From Glycomyces fuscus (lineage in GTDB: Bacteria; Actinomycetota; Actinomycetes; Streptosporangiales; Streptosporangiaceae): a stretch of DNA of 64,000 nt. Numbering within the stretch: the stretch's first letter is position 1; the number at the start of each line of letters is the position of its first letter. Of this stretch, positions 34,226-42,229 are shown piece after piece. Made by a program: the position numbers and the translations under genes. The notes beneath the pieces were generated by a model. The model had not been told where the DNA came from. It made no database searches and saw only the letters and a program-made list of their open reading frames with translations. The stretch is taken from positions 124,001-188,000 of the forward strand of contig NYMS01000020.1 in the NCBI GenBank assembly GCA_002529455.1. Reading direction: 5' to 3'.

Positions 34226-35662
34226 TCACGGGCGGGGGACGGCCTCCGGGCGCGTGCGCCCGCGCCGCAACCCCAGGGCCGCGTCCACCACGAGGAAGGC
34301 CAGCAGGGAGACCCCGAACACCGGCAGGAACAGGCCGACGCCCACCGCCGCCGCGGCGACCAGCGCCAGGCACCACCACGGCAGGCCCCGCCAGGTCCCG
34401 CGCGGGGCGAGCGGCCGCCCCACGGAGAACGCGGTGTCCCGGGTCGGGCGGCGCAGCCACCACATCCGGTAGCCCCAGAACACGAGGAGGAGGACGGACA
34501 GGCCGACCGCCGTCAGCAGGAGCTGGTTCGGCAGGCCGAACAGCAGCCCCATGTGGAAGGCGATCCCCCACGAGGACATCTTGGCCATGAGGGGGTAGTC
34601 GTCGAACCGGAGCTGTTCGACCACCTCGCCGCTCGTCGCGTCGACGGCCGCCGAGTCCTGCTGCACGGGCCAGGCGCGCGAGGTCTCCTGTGCCGTGAAC
34701 GGCGCGCCCTCCTCCGCGGGCACCGAGATCTCCAGCGGGCCGTCCAGCCCCGCCGCGCGCAGCGACTCCAGGACCGCGTCCAGGTCCACCTCGGGACCGG
34801 CCGCGCCGCGTCCGCCGTGCTCGTCGTGCCCGCCGTGGTCCCCGTGCCCGGAGGCGGCGGGGGCCGACAGCGCTGGGGTCGTCCAGCCGAGGGCGTTCCT
34901 CACCTCGGTCACGTTGGCACCGGCGAACCGGGACCAGGTCAGCCCGGTGGCGGACAGCACCAGCAGGCCGACCAGGGCCCAGATCCCGAGCGACCCGTGC
35001 CAGGACATGGTCCGGTTCCGCCCGGTCGCGGAGGGCTCGGGCAGCAGGGTGCGGCGCAGGCGGCGGGTCCTGCGCCTGCGCGCGGTCCACAGCACGATCC
35101 CGCCGAGCCCGACCACCCACAGCCAGCTCGCGGCGAGTTCGCTGTAGAGGCGGCCGATGTCCCCCAGGTGGAGGTGGCGGTGGAACTCCGAGAGCCAGGA
35201 CCGCACGGGCAGCGCGCCGCTGCTGCCGTAGCTGGTCGTGTCACCGAGGAGTTCGCCGGTGTAGGGGTCGACGAAGACGGCGAGCCGGTAGCTCTCGGGA
35301 AGGCCCTCCGCGTCCAACAGGACGCGGGTGCTCTCGTCGGGGGCCGTGCCGGGGCGCACGGCGTTCAGGGTCGCCTCGGGATGGGCGGCGACCGCGGTGT
35401 CCACCTGCTCCTGGAGGGGCAGCGCGCTGTCGCCGGGGGCGACGCGGAGCTGGTCGGAGTAGAGGGCCTGTTCCAGGTCGGGCGCGTAGGCGTACAGCAG
35501 CCCGCTCAGTGCGGCCACGGCGATGAACGGCGCGACGAGGATTCCGGCGTAGAAGTGCAGGCGTAGGAGGAGTTGGCGCAGGGCCGCCCAGACGGGGGAG
35601 CGGCGGTCGGGAGGGGGAGGCGACCCGGGGGAGCCGAGCCGGTCGGGGGCATGGGACGTCAT
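34226..35662 (-). CDS. PepSY-associated membrane protein (iron-regulated, PiuB-like)
   Basis: 478 residues from the ATG at 35662, ribosome site aggaagg. The N-terminal helix AALRQLLLRLHFYAGILVAP and the segment SWLSEFHRHLHLGDIGRLYS are characteristic of PepSY-TM proteins of the PiuB/FegB type, with heme- or metal-ligand-like histidines (HFYAG, FHRHLHLG, MSWHGSLG, FHMGLLFG). Two PepSY domains lie outside the membrane. Between helices is a His/Asp/Gly-rich loop (HGDHGGHDEHGG) that could bind metal. Such proteins accompany iron or copper acquisition, possibly as reductases. The gene is co-oriented with the two-component genes that follow 154 bp downstream. Confidence 0.88.
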   Translation of the reverse strand: MTSHAPDRLGSPGSPPPPDRRSPVWAALRQLLLRLHFYAGILVAPFIAVAALSGLLYAYAPDLEQALYSDQLRVAPGDSALPLQEQVDTAVAAHPEATLNAVRPGTAPDESTRVLLDAEGLPESYRLAVFVDPYTGELLGDTTSYGSSGALPVRSWLSEFHRHLHLGDIGRLYSELAASWLWVVGLGGIVLWTARRRRTRRLRRTLLPEPSATGRNRTMSWHGSLGIWALVGLLVLSATGLTWSRFAGANVTEVRNALGWTTPALSAPAASGHGDHGGHDEHGGRGAAGPEVDLDAVLESLRAAGLDGPLEISVPAEEGAPFTAQETSRAWPVQQDSAAVDATSGEVVEQLRFDDYPLMAKMSSWGIAFHMGLLFGLPNQLLLTAVGLSVLLLVFWGYRMWWLRRPTRDTAFSVGRPLAPRGTWRGLPWWCLALVAAAAVGVGLFLPVFGVSLLAFLVVDAALGLRRGRTRPEAVPRP

Positions 35663-35770
35663 GGGGGCGACCTTCCTGGGTCTGGTTCGGGGCGGCCCGG
35701 GGGGTGCGGGCACGCGTGGGGCACCGACGTGTCGGTGGAGGCCGGGCGCTGGCGGCACCGGCGGGGTGGC

Positions 35771-36358
35771 TCAGAACAGGAAGGCCGCGGGCGGTCCGCG
35801 CAGGATCCGGACGTGCCGCAGGAGCAGGAGGGTGACGCGGTGCCGCAGCGGCGTCCGCCGGCGGAGCGGCACGGGCCCGCGGCGTGCGGGGACGGCGGGC
35901 GCCGGGACGAGGACCAGCAGGCGGCGCAGCACGGAGTGGACGAGGCGGACGAGGGCGAGGGCCGCCCGTTCTCCCCGGCGCAGCCACCACGCGCACGCCA
36001 CCCCGGCGGCGGCGTGGGCGAGGAGCATGTCCGGCCCGACCCCGGAGCCGGACAGTGTCCCGGACCCGGCCGCGTGGGAGGCGGAGCCGTGCGGCGCGGA
36101 ACCCTCCGGCGACGCGACCGCGAACAGCAGGTGCAGGGCGGCCTGCCCCCACAGCGTCGTGGCGACGAGGGGGCCGAGGCGCTGTTCGGAGCGGAAGAGC
36201 CCGTGGGCGACGGCGAGGACGAGGACGAACCCCGCCGCGAGGCCGAGCGGCGGTACCGCGTGTCCGGAGGCCAGGACGTGCCCGGTCGAGGACACGCCCG
36301 TGCACACCGCGGCGAACACCGTGGCGCGCGGCAGACGGAGCGGGACCGTACCGGCCAT
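35771..36358 (-). CDS. integral membrane protein of unknown function
   Basis: 195 residues from the ATG at 36358; earlier in-frame codons reach 36535 but are not hydrophobic. Four membrane helices can be read (ATVFAAVCTGVSSTGHVLAS, PLGLAAGFVLVLAVAHGLF, LGPLVATTLWGQAALHLLFA, PDMLLAHAAAGVACAWWLRR), with a His-containing loop, HGSASHAAG, between helices 3 and 4. The C-terminal third is strongly basic. Small four-helix proteins of this kind neighbour PepSY or copper genes in other actinomycetes, which fits the position 108 bp upstream of the PepSY gene. I do not recognise a named family. Confidence 0.7.
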   Translation of the reverse strand: MAGTVPLRLPRATVFAAVCTGVSSTGHVLASGHAVPPLGLAAGFVLVLAVAHGLFRSEQRLGPLVATTLWGQAALHLLFAVASPEGSAPHGSASHAAGSGTLSGSGVGPDMLLAHAAAGVACAWWLRRGERAALALVRLVHSVLRRLLVLVPAPAVPARRGPVPLRRRTPLRHRVTLLLLRHVRILRGPPAAFLF

Positions 36359-36884
36359 GACGGGCAGTATTCCGCACTTTCCCGGAGGTGCCCATCCCCC
36401 TTTCTGGGAGCGTTCCCATAACGCTGTGAGCACGAGCGGTCGCGCACGTGTGTCGCCGCCAGGCCGCCCCGGGAGGGCGGGGCGGCCGGTGTCGGCCCAC
36501 GGCGGGTACGGACGCGGCGCGTGTGCTCGGGGCACCTCCGGGCGGCTCGGTCAGCGCGGCTGCCGGGCGGGCACCACGCCGCTGGACCCGCGGGGCGCTT
36601 CGGAGGGCGCCCCGGGGGGTGCTCCGGGAGGGCTCCGGGGGGTGCTCCGGCAAGGCACGACTGAACGCGTTTTCGGGTGACGAAACAACGCAACGAAACC
36701 GGGAACGGCGACACAACGGGTTTCGTCACCCGGAGGACAACGCAAATCCGCCCGTGGGTGGGCTCGTGCCGCCAACGCAACGGCCGCATCCGACCCCGGC
36801 CGGACGCGCCACCACGGGGCCGGGGAAGCCGAGCGCGGCCCGCACGGCAGCCGTCCGGGCCGCGGTCGGGGGTCCGCCGACCGC
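36359..36884. other. intergenic region with inverted repeat and short repeats
   Basis: 526 bp without a credible gene. It contains a short G-rich direct repeat (gggggtgctccgg, twice near 36616-36653), the inverted repeat at 36674-36732, and the word caacgcaa three times (36686, 36737 and 36773, approximate). Confidence 0.55.
36674..36732. repeat. 13-bp inverted repeat with 33-base spacer
   Basis: cgggtgacgaaac (36674-36686) and gtttcgtcacccg (36720-36732) are perfect complements. The spacer and flanks carry caacgcaa words. It could be an operator pair or the remnant end of a mobile element. No transposase is nearby. Confidence 0.7.
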
Positions 36885-37793
36885 TCAGCGCTCTCCGGCC
36901 GCGCTCCCGGACCCCCGAGGCCTCTCCGGCTCCCGCGCGGGGGCCGGGTCCTGCACAACGGTGAGCAGCCGGATCCCGTACGCCGCCAGCAGGGCGCACA
37001 CCACCGCGACCGCGACGCCGATCCACCCGCCCCCGTAGGACTCGCCCATGAAGACCACGCCCACCACGGTGGCCGAGACGGGGTTGGCGAAGGTGGTGAT
37101 CCCCAGCGGGGCGCCCAGCTCCATGCCCTGGTAGGCGGCCTGGGCCAGGAACAGCCCGAGCACCGCGATCACCGGTGTGGCCAGCGAGGACGCGTGCAGC
37201 AGCCCGACCGCGCCGGTCTGCCCGACGACCGCCACCGCGGTCTTGACCGTGGCCGAGGAGACACCGAAGGCCACACCCGCCGCGCCCGCCAGCAGGTAGC
37301 TGCGCCAAGCCGCCGAGCGGACCCGCCCCGCCACCCACGCGGTCGCCAGCAGGAGCGCGGCCGTACCACCGCCGACCACCACCGAGCCGGTGTCGTCGAG
37401 GACGCCGCCCCGGCCGCCGGTCACCGTCACCGCCAGCAGCACGCCCAGCGCCACCGAGGTGAACGCCGCGCCCCTCCACTCCTGGCGGGTGACCCTGCGC
37501 CCGCCCAGCCGGGCCGACCAGGGGATGCCGAACACCAGCACCAGCACGCCCAGCGGTTGCACCACGGTCAGCGGCGCGTGGCTCACCGCCGCCACCTGGA
37601 AACCGGCCCGGCCCCCGTTGAAGACCAGGGAGAGCCACCACAGCGGGTGCCTCAGCAGGGCCGCGAGCTGTCCGCCGCCGGTGAGCGGCCCGGCCACCTG
37701 TACCGCCAACCTGCGCTGGGCCACCGCGGCGACCGTGTAGGCCGCGCACGAGAGCACCACGAACGCGATCCCCAACCCCACGCCTGGTTCCAT
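36885..37793 (-). CDS. EamA/DMT-type membrane transporter
   Basis: 302 residues from the ATG at 37793. About nine to ten membrane helices in two halves can be read, beginning GLGIAFVVLSCAAYTVAAVA and including VSHAPLTVVQPLGVLVLVFG and ASSLATPVIAVLGLFLAQAA. Pro/Gly-rich turns such as VVQPLGVL and LGITTFANPVSATVVGVVFM are the drug/metabolite transporter signature. The substrate cannot be predicted. The C-terminal tail is short and charged. The gene is flanked by intergenic repeats on both sides. Confidence 0.85.
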   Translation of the reverse strand: MEPGVGLGIAFVVLSCAAYTVAAVAQRRLAVQVAGPLTGGGQLAALLRHPLWWLSLVFNGGRAGFQVAAVSHAPLTVVQPLGVLVLVFGIPWSARLGGRRVTRQEWRGAAFTSVALGVLLAVTVTGGRGGVLDDTGSVVVGGGTAALLLATAWVAGRVRSAAWRSYLLAGAAGVAFGVSSATVKTAVAVVGQTGAVGLLHASSLATPVIAVLGLFLAQAAYQGMELGAPLGITTFANPVSATVVGVVFMGESYGGGWIGVAVAVVCALLAAYGIRLLTVVQDPAPAREPERPRGSGSAAGER

Positions 37794-37941
37794 GACGGTG
37801 ATGATCCCGCCTCCTGCGGTCCGGTTCGTCTCCGAGGGCGCAGAACCGCCGTCAGCGCGGGTTTCCCGCCCCTGCCGCGGCCCTGGCGAAGAAGCGGTTC
37901 GCGGTCGGCGGGACCGGGCCGCCCAGTGACCCGGCCAGAAA

Positions 37942-38055
37942 TGTTGCTGGTGTGTCGCCAGGGTTCTGACCTGCGGTGATCTTGTACTTATAGCGAGGTT
38001 GGACGGTCGAGACGCGCTATAAGTACAAGATCGCGGGGGAGGGGGCGGCCCCGGT
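37942..38055. repeat. 114-bp dyad repeat element, copy B
   Basis: It aligns without gaps to 10506-10619. The arms gatcttgtacttatagcg (37978-37995) and cgctataagtacaagatc (38015-38032) are perfectly complementary. The two G-U pairs of copy A are A-U here. The same purine-rich flank (ggagggggcgg) follows. It lies between the EamA gene start and the ABC ATPase stop. Confidence 0.85.
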
Positions 38056-38074
38056 GAACCCTTCCGGTCAACCC

Positions 38075-39070
38075 CTAGGCTCCGCCGCCGACCGCCGATC
38101 CCCGGTACAGCGCGGCCACCACACCCTCGATGTCGGGCTCGCGCAGGGTCAGGTCGACGACCTCGTGCCGCCGGGCGACCCGGGAGATCACCGCGGCGGG
38201 GTTCTCCGACAGTTCCAGCCACTGGCGGGGGCCGTCCACACGCACGCACCGGCCGCCCTCCACCTCGATGGCGGGGGCGGGTGCGGCCAGGTCCACGACC
38301 AGCACGCGCGGGGCGGGCACGCTCGCGCGCAGCCCGTCCAGGCCGCCGTCGTAGGCCAGGCTCCCCTGGTCGATGACCACCACCCGCTCGCACAGGCGCT
38401 CCACGTCGCCCAGGTCGTGCGTGGTCAGCAGGATGGTCGTGCCCTCCTCGGCGTTGAGCCTCAGCAGGAACTCGCGGATGGACGACTTGCTGACCACGTC
38501 CAGGCCGATGGTCGGCTCGTCCAGCACCAGCAGCCGGGGGCCGTGCAGCAGCGCCGCGGTGAGGTCGCCGCGCATGCGCTGTCCCAGGCTGAGCTGGCGC
38601 ACCGGGGTGGCCAGGAACGGCCCCAGCTCCAGGAGTTCGGTCAGCTCGGCCAGGCGTCGGGCGTGGTCGGCGGCCGGGATCCGGTACATGTGCCGGGTCA
38701 GCTCCAGGCTGTCCCGCAGCGGCAGGTCCCACCACAGGGTGGTGCGCTGGCCGAACACCACGCCGATCCGGCCCGCCAGCCTCGTGCGCTGGCGGGAGGG
38801 CTCCAGACCGGTCACCCGCAGGTGTCCGGAGGTGGGGGTGAGGATGCCGGTGAGCATCTTCATGGTGCTGCTCTTCCCGGCGCCGTTGGGGCCCAGGTAG
38901 CCGACGATCTCGCCGGGCCGCACGGTGAGGTTCACGTCGCGCACCGCGCTGACGGTGCGCCGCCTGCGCCGCAGGAACGGCCCCTCGGACAGGACGAAGT
39001 CGCGGCCCAGGCCGACGGCCTCGATGATCGGCTCGGCGGCGGACGCGCCGGACTCGCGGACGGAGGTCAT
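38075..39070 (-). CDS. ABC transporter ATP-binding protein
   Basis: 331 residues from the ATG at 39070. Walker A is GYLGPNGAGKSSTMKML, the signature LSLGQRMRGDL, and Walker B LLVLDEPTIGLD with a switch His in LLTTHDLGDVERL. The Q-loop is VVFGQRTTLWWDLP. The C-terminal 80 residues are an extension typical of ABC-2 exporters of the drug or viologen type. It energises the two permeases encoded directly upstream on the same strand; the permease stop is 2 bp before its start. Confidence 0.95.
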   Translation of the reverse strand: MTSVRESGASAAEPIIEAVGLGRDFVLSEGPFLRRRRRTVSAVRDVNLTVRPGEIVGYLGPNGAGKSSTMKMLTGILTPTSGHLRVTGLEPSRQRTRLAGRIGVVFGQRTTLWWDLPLRDSLELTRHMYRIPAADHARRLAELTELLELGPFLATPVRQLSLGQRMRGDLTAALLHGPRLLVLDEPTIGLDVVSKSSIREFLLRLNAEEGTTILLTTHDLGDVERLCERVVVIDQGSLAYDGGLDGLRASVPAPRVLVVDLAAPAPAIEVEGGRCVRVDGPRQWLELSENPAAVISRVARRHEVVDLTLREPDIEGVVAALYRGSAVGGGA

Positions 39071-39072
39071 GC

Positions 39073-39909
39073 TCAGCTCCCGGTGGATCGGTAGTGGCGC
39101 AGCCCGAGCCGCCAGCAGGCGGCGGCGACCAGGCACAGGCCGGCGGCGACGAGGGGTGTGGCGTGGCGCAGGGCGTCGGGCAGGCCGGTCGGGTCGGGGC
39201 GGTCGAGCAGGTACAGGACGGGCTGCCAGGTGACGAAGGCGAGCGGCAGCACGAAGGTCACCGCGCGGACGAGGTCGCGGCCGTAGACGGCCAGCGGGTA
39301 CTCGGTGAGGGCCTGCCCGCCGTAGGTGATCGAGTTGGCCGCCTCGCGGGCGTCGGCGACGAAGAACTGCAGGCACGCCCCGATGACCCAGACCGCGCAG
39401 CAGATCGCGGTCCCCGACACCAGCAGCACCGGCAGCATCAGCACCCTGCCCGGGGTCCAGTCGATGTCGCACGCGGCCAGGGCGACGGCGACCACGACCG
39501 CGCCCGGGACGATCCGGCCCAGGCGGCGCGGTGCGAACCGGTCGGTCGCCATCTGCACCAGCGGCGGCACCGGGCGCACCAGCATCACGTCGAGCGTCCC
39601 GGCGCGGATGTGCTGGCCCAGCCTCTCGACGTTGCCCAGGAGCATGTCGGCGCAGGAGAAGGCGCTCGCGGCCATCCCGGCGACGAGCAGCCCCTCGGCG
39701 AGGTCGAACCCCGCCAGCCGCCCGGCGTGGCCGAACACGACGAGGACGGCGCCGATCTCGGCGAACACGCCCAGCGAGGTCGCCAGGCCCATCAGGACCA
39801 GCGAGGTCGGGTACCGGGCCAGGGACCGGCACCAGGTCCACGCCAGCAGCAGGTAGGCGCGCAGCGGCCAGACCACGGACTCGCGGACGCGGGAGAGCGG
39901 CTCAGCCAC
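39073..39909 (-). CDS. ABC-2 type transporter permease (ABC2_membrane_6 type)
   Basis: 278 residues from a GTG at 39909 that overlaps the end of the preceding permease by 8 bp. Six membrane helices are visible, such as LVLMGLATSLGVFAEIGAVL and AVVVAVALAACDI. Between helices is GNVERLGQHIRAGTLDVMLV with the RPVPP turn, typical of this family. It pairs with the permease encoded at 39902-40702 as a heterodimeric pore for the ATPase at 38075. The substrate is unknown. Confidence 0.9.
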   Translation of the reverse strand: MAEPLSRVRESVVWPLRAYLLLAWTWCRSLARYPTSLVLMGLATSLGVFAEIGAVLVVFGHAGRLAGFDLAEGLLVAGMAASAFSCADMLLGNVERLGQHIRAGTLDVMLVRPVPPLVQMATDRFAPRRLGRIVPGAVVVAVALAACDIDWTPGRVLMLPVLLVSGTAICCAVWVIGACLQFFVADAREAANSITYGGQALTEYPLAVYGRDLVRAVTFVLPLAFVTWQPVLYLLDRPDPTGLPDALRHATPLVAAGLCLVAAACWRLGLRHYRSTGS

Positions 39910-40702
39910 CCTGGACCACCACCTTCCGGGTCGCGCGGGCGGTGGTCCACGCGCCCAGCCCGAACAGGGCGGCCGCCCACCCCGCCTGGAGGGCCAGCCC
40001 GCCGAGCACGGTGCCCCCGGGGAGGGTGTCCTTGCCGAGCATGACCTCGGCGGGGACCTGGACCATCGACGCCCACGGCAGCAGCCGGAGGACGTCGGCC
40101 AGTGCCGGGGGGAACAGGGTGAGCGGCAGCAGCACCCCGGCGGCCACGGGGCCGAGCAGCCCGGCCACGGCCCAGATCCCGGTGGAGTCCATGAGCCAGA
40201 ACCCGGCCAGCTCGTACAGGTAGCGCAGCCCGAACGACACCAGCGTGGCCAGCACGGCGGACAGCAGGACGGCGGCCCAGCGGAACGGGTCCTCCGGCAG
40301 GTCCAGGTCGAACAGGAGCAGCCCCACGGTGAAGGTGGGCACCCCGCGGAAGACCAGGTTGAACGTGGCCCGGCCGAGGTCCTCGGCCAGCCACCAGCCC
40401 TGGAGGGAGACCGGCCGCATCAGGTCGGCGCCCACGGCGCCCGAGCGCACCCGCTCGCCCAGTTCCAGGGGCGGACCCATGACGGCGACCATGCCGAGCA
40501 GGGCCTGGCCGAGGAACACCTGGGTGACGGCGTCCCCGGCGTCGTACCCGTTGACCTCGGGGCGCGCGGCGAACAGGGCGAGCATGACGGTCGCGTTGAT
40601 CGCGCCGAAGACGGAGTTGGTGAGGGTCCCGGCGACCGTGGCCGCGCGGTAGGTGGAGTAGCGGTGCAGCCCTCGGGCGTACACCGCGAAGTAGACGCGC
40701 AC
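39902..40702 (-). CDS. ABC-2 type transporter permease
   Basis: 266 residues from the GTG at 40702, which has ribosome site ccaggagt 10 bp upstream. Longer in-frame starts to 40777 run through an inverted repeat and are less likely. It has six helices, including TVAGTLTNSVFGAINATVML, the coupling segment VRSGAVGADLMRPVSLQG, and VAGLLGPVAAGVLLPLTLFP. It resembles the partner permease in layout (R-x-G-x-x-x-x-x-L-x-RP in both). First gene of the three-gene exporter operon. Confidence 0.9.
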   Translation of the reverse strand: MRVYFAVYARGLHRYSTYRAATVAGTLTNSVFGAINATVMLALFAARPEVNGYDAGDAVTQVFLGQALLGMVAVMGPPLELGERVRSGAVGADLMRPVSLQGWWLAEDLGRATFNLVFRGVPTFTVGLLLFDLDLPEDPFRWAAVLLSAVLATLVSFGLRYLYELAGFWLMDSTGIWAVAGLLGPVAAGVLLPLTLFPPALADVLRLLPWASMVQVPAEVMLGKDTLPGGTVLGGLALQAGWAAALFGLGAWTTARATRKVVVQGG

Positions 40703-41056
40703 GGGCGTGGACTCCTGGTGTGTCGAGACGTGCAGGTGGTGAACTACCGGTCTCGACACCGGGGGCCGGGGAGACACGGGGGTCCGGCACGTCCCTGACG
40801 CACGGGGCTCAGGTCCGGGTCGCCGCGAGTGGCGAAGATAGCACAGGCGCTACCGCCGCGGGCCCGGAACCGCTGGGGGGACGGGGCTCCCGGGGCGCCG
40901 GGCCATGACGGGGGCGGGGTCACGCCGGTGCCTCCCCGCGTACCGGCGGACCGCGCCGCCCCCGTCGCCCGCCCGGCCCGGCCCCCTCCCCTCGGCGGGG
41001 GCCGCACGGGCCGGACGGGGGTCCGCGCACCCGCCTCCCCACGGCGGGCGCACGGT
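40703..41056. other. intergenic region with operator-like repeat
   Basis: 354 bp upstream of the ABC operon. It holds the 9-bp inverted repeat at 40721-40758 and otherwise GC-rich sequence with no gene. Confidence 0.5.
40721..40758. promoter_or_regulatory. inverted repeat upstream of ABC exporter operon
   Basis: tgtcgagac and gtctcgaca are perfect complements 20 bases apart, beginning 18 bp before the first permease start. It is a candidate repressor site or a leader hairpin. Confidence 0.5.
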
Positions 41057-41470
41057 TCAGGCGGGGTCTTCGCCCCCGCCGCGTGCCGGGACGGCGCGCA
41101 GGTCGCGCGGCGCCCGCCGGTCCGCGACCGTGTCGCGGTCGTCGGTCCACGGGGCCATGCGGCCGCCGTACCCGGGCAACGACGCCGTGATCAGCAGTGT
41201 CAGGCCCAGGGCGGCGGTGACCGCGGAGGCCAGCATGGCCTCGGGCGCCTCCCACGGGGTCGTGGCGGCGTGGGCGGCCATGCCGTCCACCGCGGGGAGC
41301 GGCGCGGGCAGGCCGCCCAGGCTCGCGGTGATCACGGCGAGCGCCAGCACGGAGACCGCCGCCGCCGAGGCCGCGGCGACGACGGCGGGCGGTGACCGCC
41401 GGGGCCGGACGACCCTCACCGCGGTCGGTCCGACGGTCTCCTCCCTGGGACCGGGCCCGGTCTCTCCCAT
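41057..41470 (-). CDS. small two-helix membrane protein (paralogue of 42901 gene)
   Basis: 137 residues from the ATG at 41470. The N terminus is polar. The first helix is VVAAASAAAVSVLALAVITA and the second LASAVTAALGLTLLITASLP. Between them is an external segment ending in TTPWEAPEAMLASA. The gene at 42901 encodes a protein with the same layout and the related segment LWATPEMMLASALLASMGLT. The two flank the sigma/anti-sigma pair on the opposite strand. A similar membrane protein accompanies Asp23-type genes in other actinomycetes (DUF6286-like, from memory). Function unknown. Confidence 0.65.
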   Translation of the reverse strand: MGETGPGPREETVGPTAVRVVRPRRSPPAVVAAASAAAVSVLALAVITASLGGLPAPLPAVDGMAAHAATTPWEAPEAMLASAVTAALGLTLLITASLPGYGGRMAPWTDDRDTVADRRAPRDLRAVPARGGGEDPA

Positions 41471-41678
41471 GGCGCTGCTCCTCGCTCACTCGGTGCCACC
41501 CCTCGTGGCGCCGTCACAGGAGAGGACACGGGGGAGGGCCGTCGCCTCACGGTCATCATCCTGTGATCTGTGTCACCACCAGTGTGGGGGAGGCGCGGGC
41601 GCGGGGTTGCCGGATCAGGAGGCGAAGCTGGGGTAGTTTCGCTGTGCCCGTGCACGGGGAGGGGCGGCCACAACAGGG

Positions 41679-42229
41679 ATGAACAGGCAAGACGTGCTTC
41701 CGGAGAGCGTGCTCGTCGAGCGTGCCCAGGACGGGGACGACAGGGCGTTCGAGGACCTCGTCCGCCGGCACCAGGACACCGTCTACCGGATCGCCCTGCG
41801 TGTGCTGCGCGATCCCGCCGACGCGCGTGACGCGGCCCAGGACGCCCTCGTCACCGCGTGGCGCAGGCTTCCCGAACTCGCCGACCCGCGGAGCTTCCCC
41901 GCCTGGATCAACCGCATCGTGGGGCGGCGCGCCCTGAACACGCTGCGGGCCCGCGAACCGGTGGAACCGGTGGAGGACGACGGGCGGCTGGAGGCCGCGG
42001 GGAGCCCGGGCCGGTGGCGGAGACGCTCGCGGGCGACCTGCGCGAGGCGCTGTTCCAGGCCCTGTCGGGGCTGCCGCCGCCGCAGCGGACCTGCTGGGTC
42101 CTGCGCGAAATGGAAGGATTGGGCTATGAGGAGATAGCGGAGATCGTCGACACGACCCCGACCGCTGTGCGTGGACGTGTTCACCGTGCGCGTACCCATC
42201 TCGTGGAGGCGCTTGAGCCATGGCGGTAG
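41679..42229 (+). pseudogene. ECF sigma factor gene with apparent -1 frameshift
   Basis: The first 107 codons from the ATG at 41679 encode a good sigma-70 region 2: AFEDLVRRHQDTVYRIALRV, then DPADARDAAQDALVTAWRRL. After about position 42000 the homologous reading moves to another frame, which encodes region 4 (ETLAGDLREALFQALSGLPP, then EMEGLGYEEIAEIVDTTPTA and RGRVHRARTHLVEAL) and ends at 42229. Adding one G to the GGGG run at 41999-42002 restores one open frame of 183 residues. The reason could be a sequencing error, a true inactivating or phase-variable deletion, or programmed frameshifting. The stop region overlaps the anti-sigma-like gene at 42220 by 10 bp, as expected for a functional sigma/anti-sigma pair. 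Confidence 0.85.
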
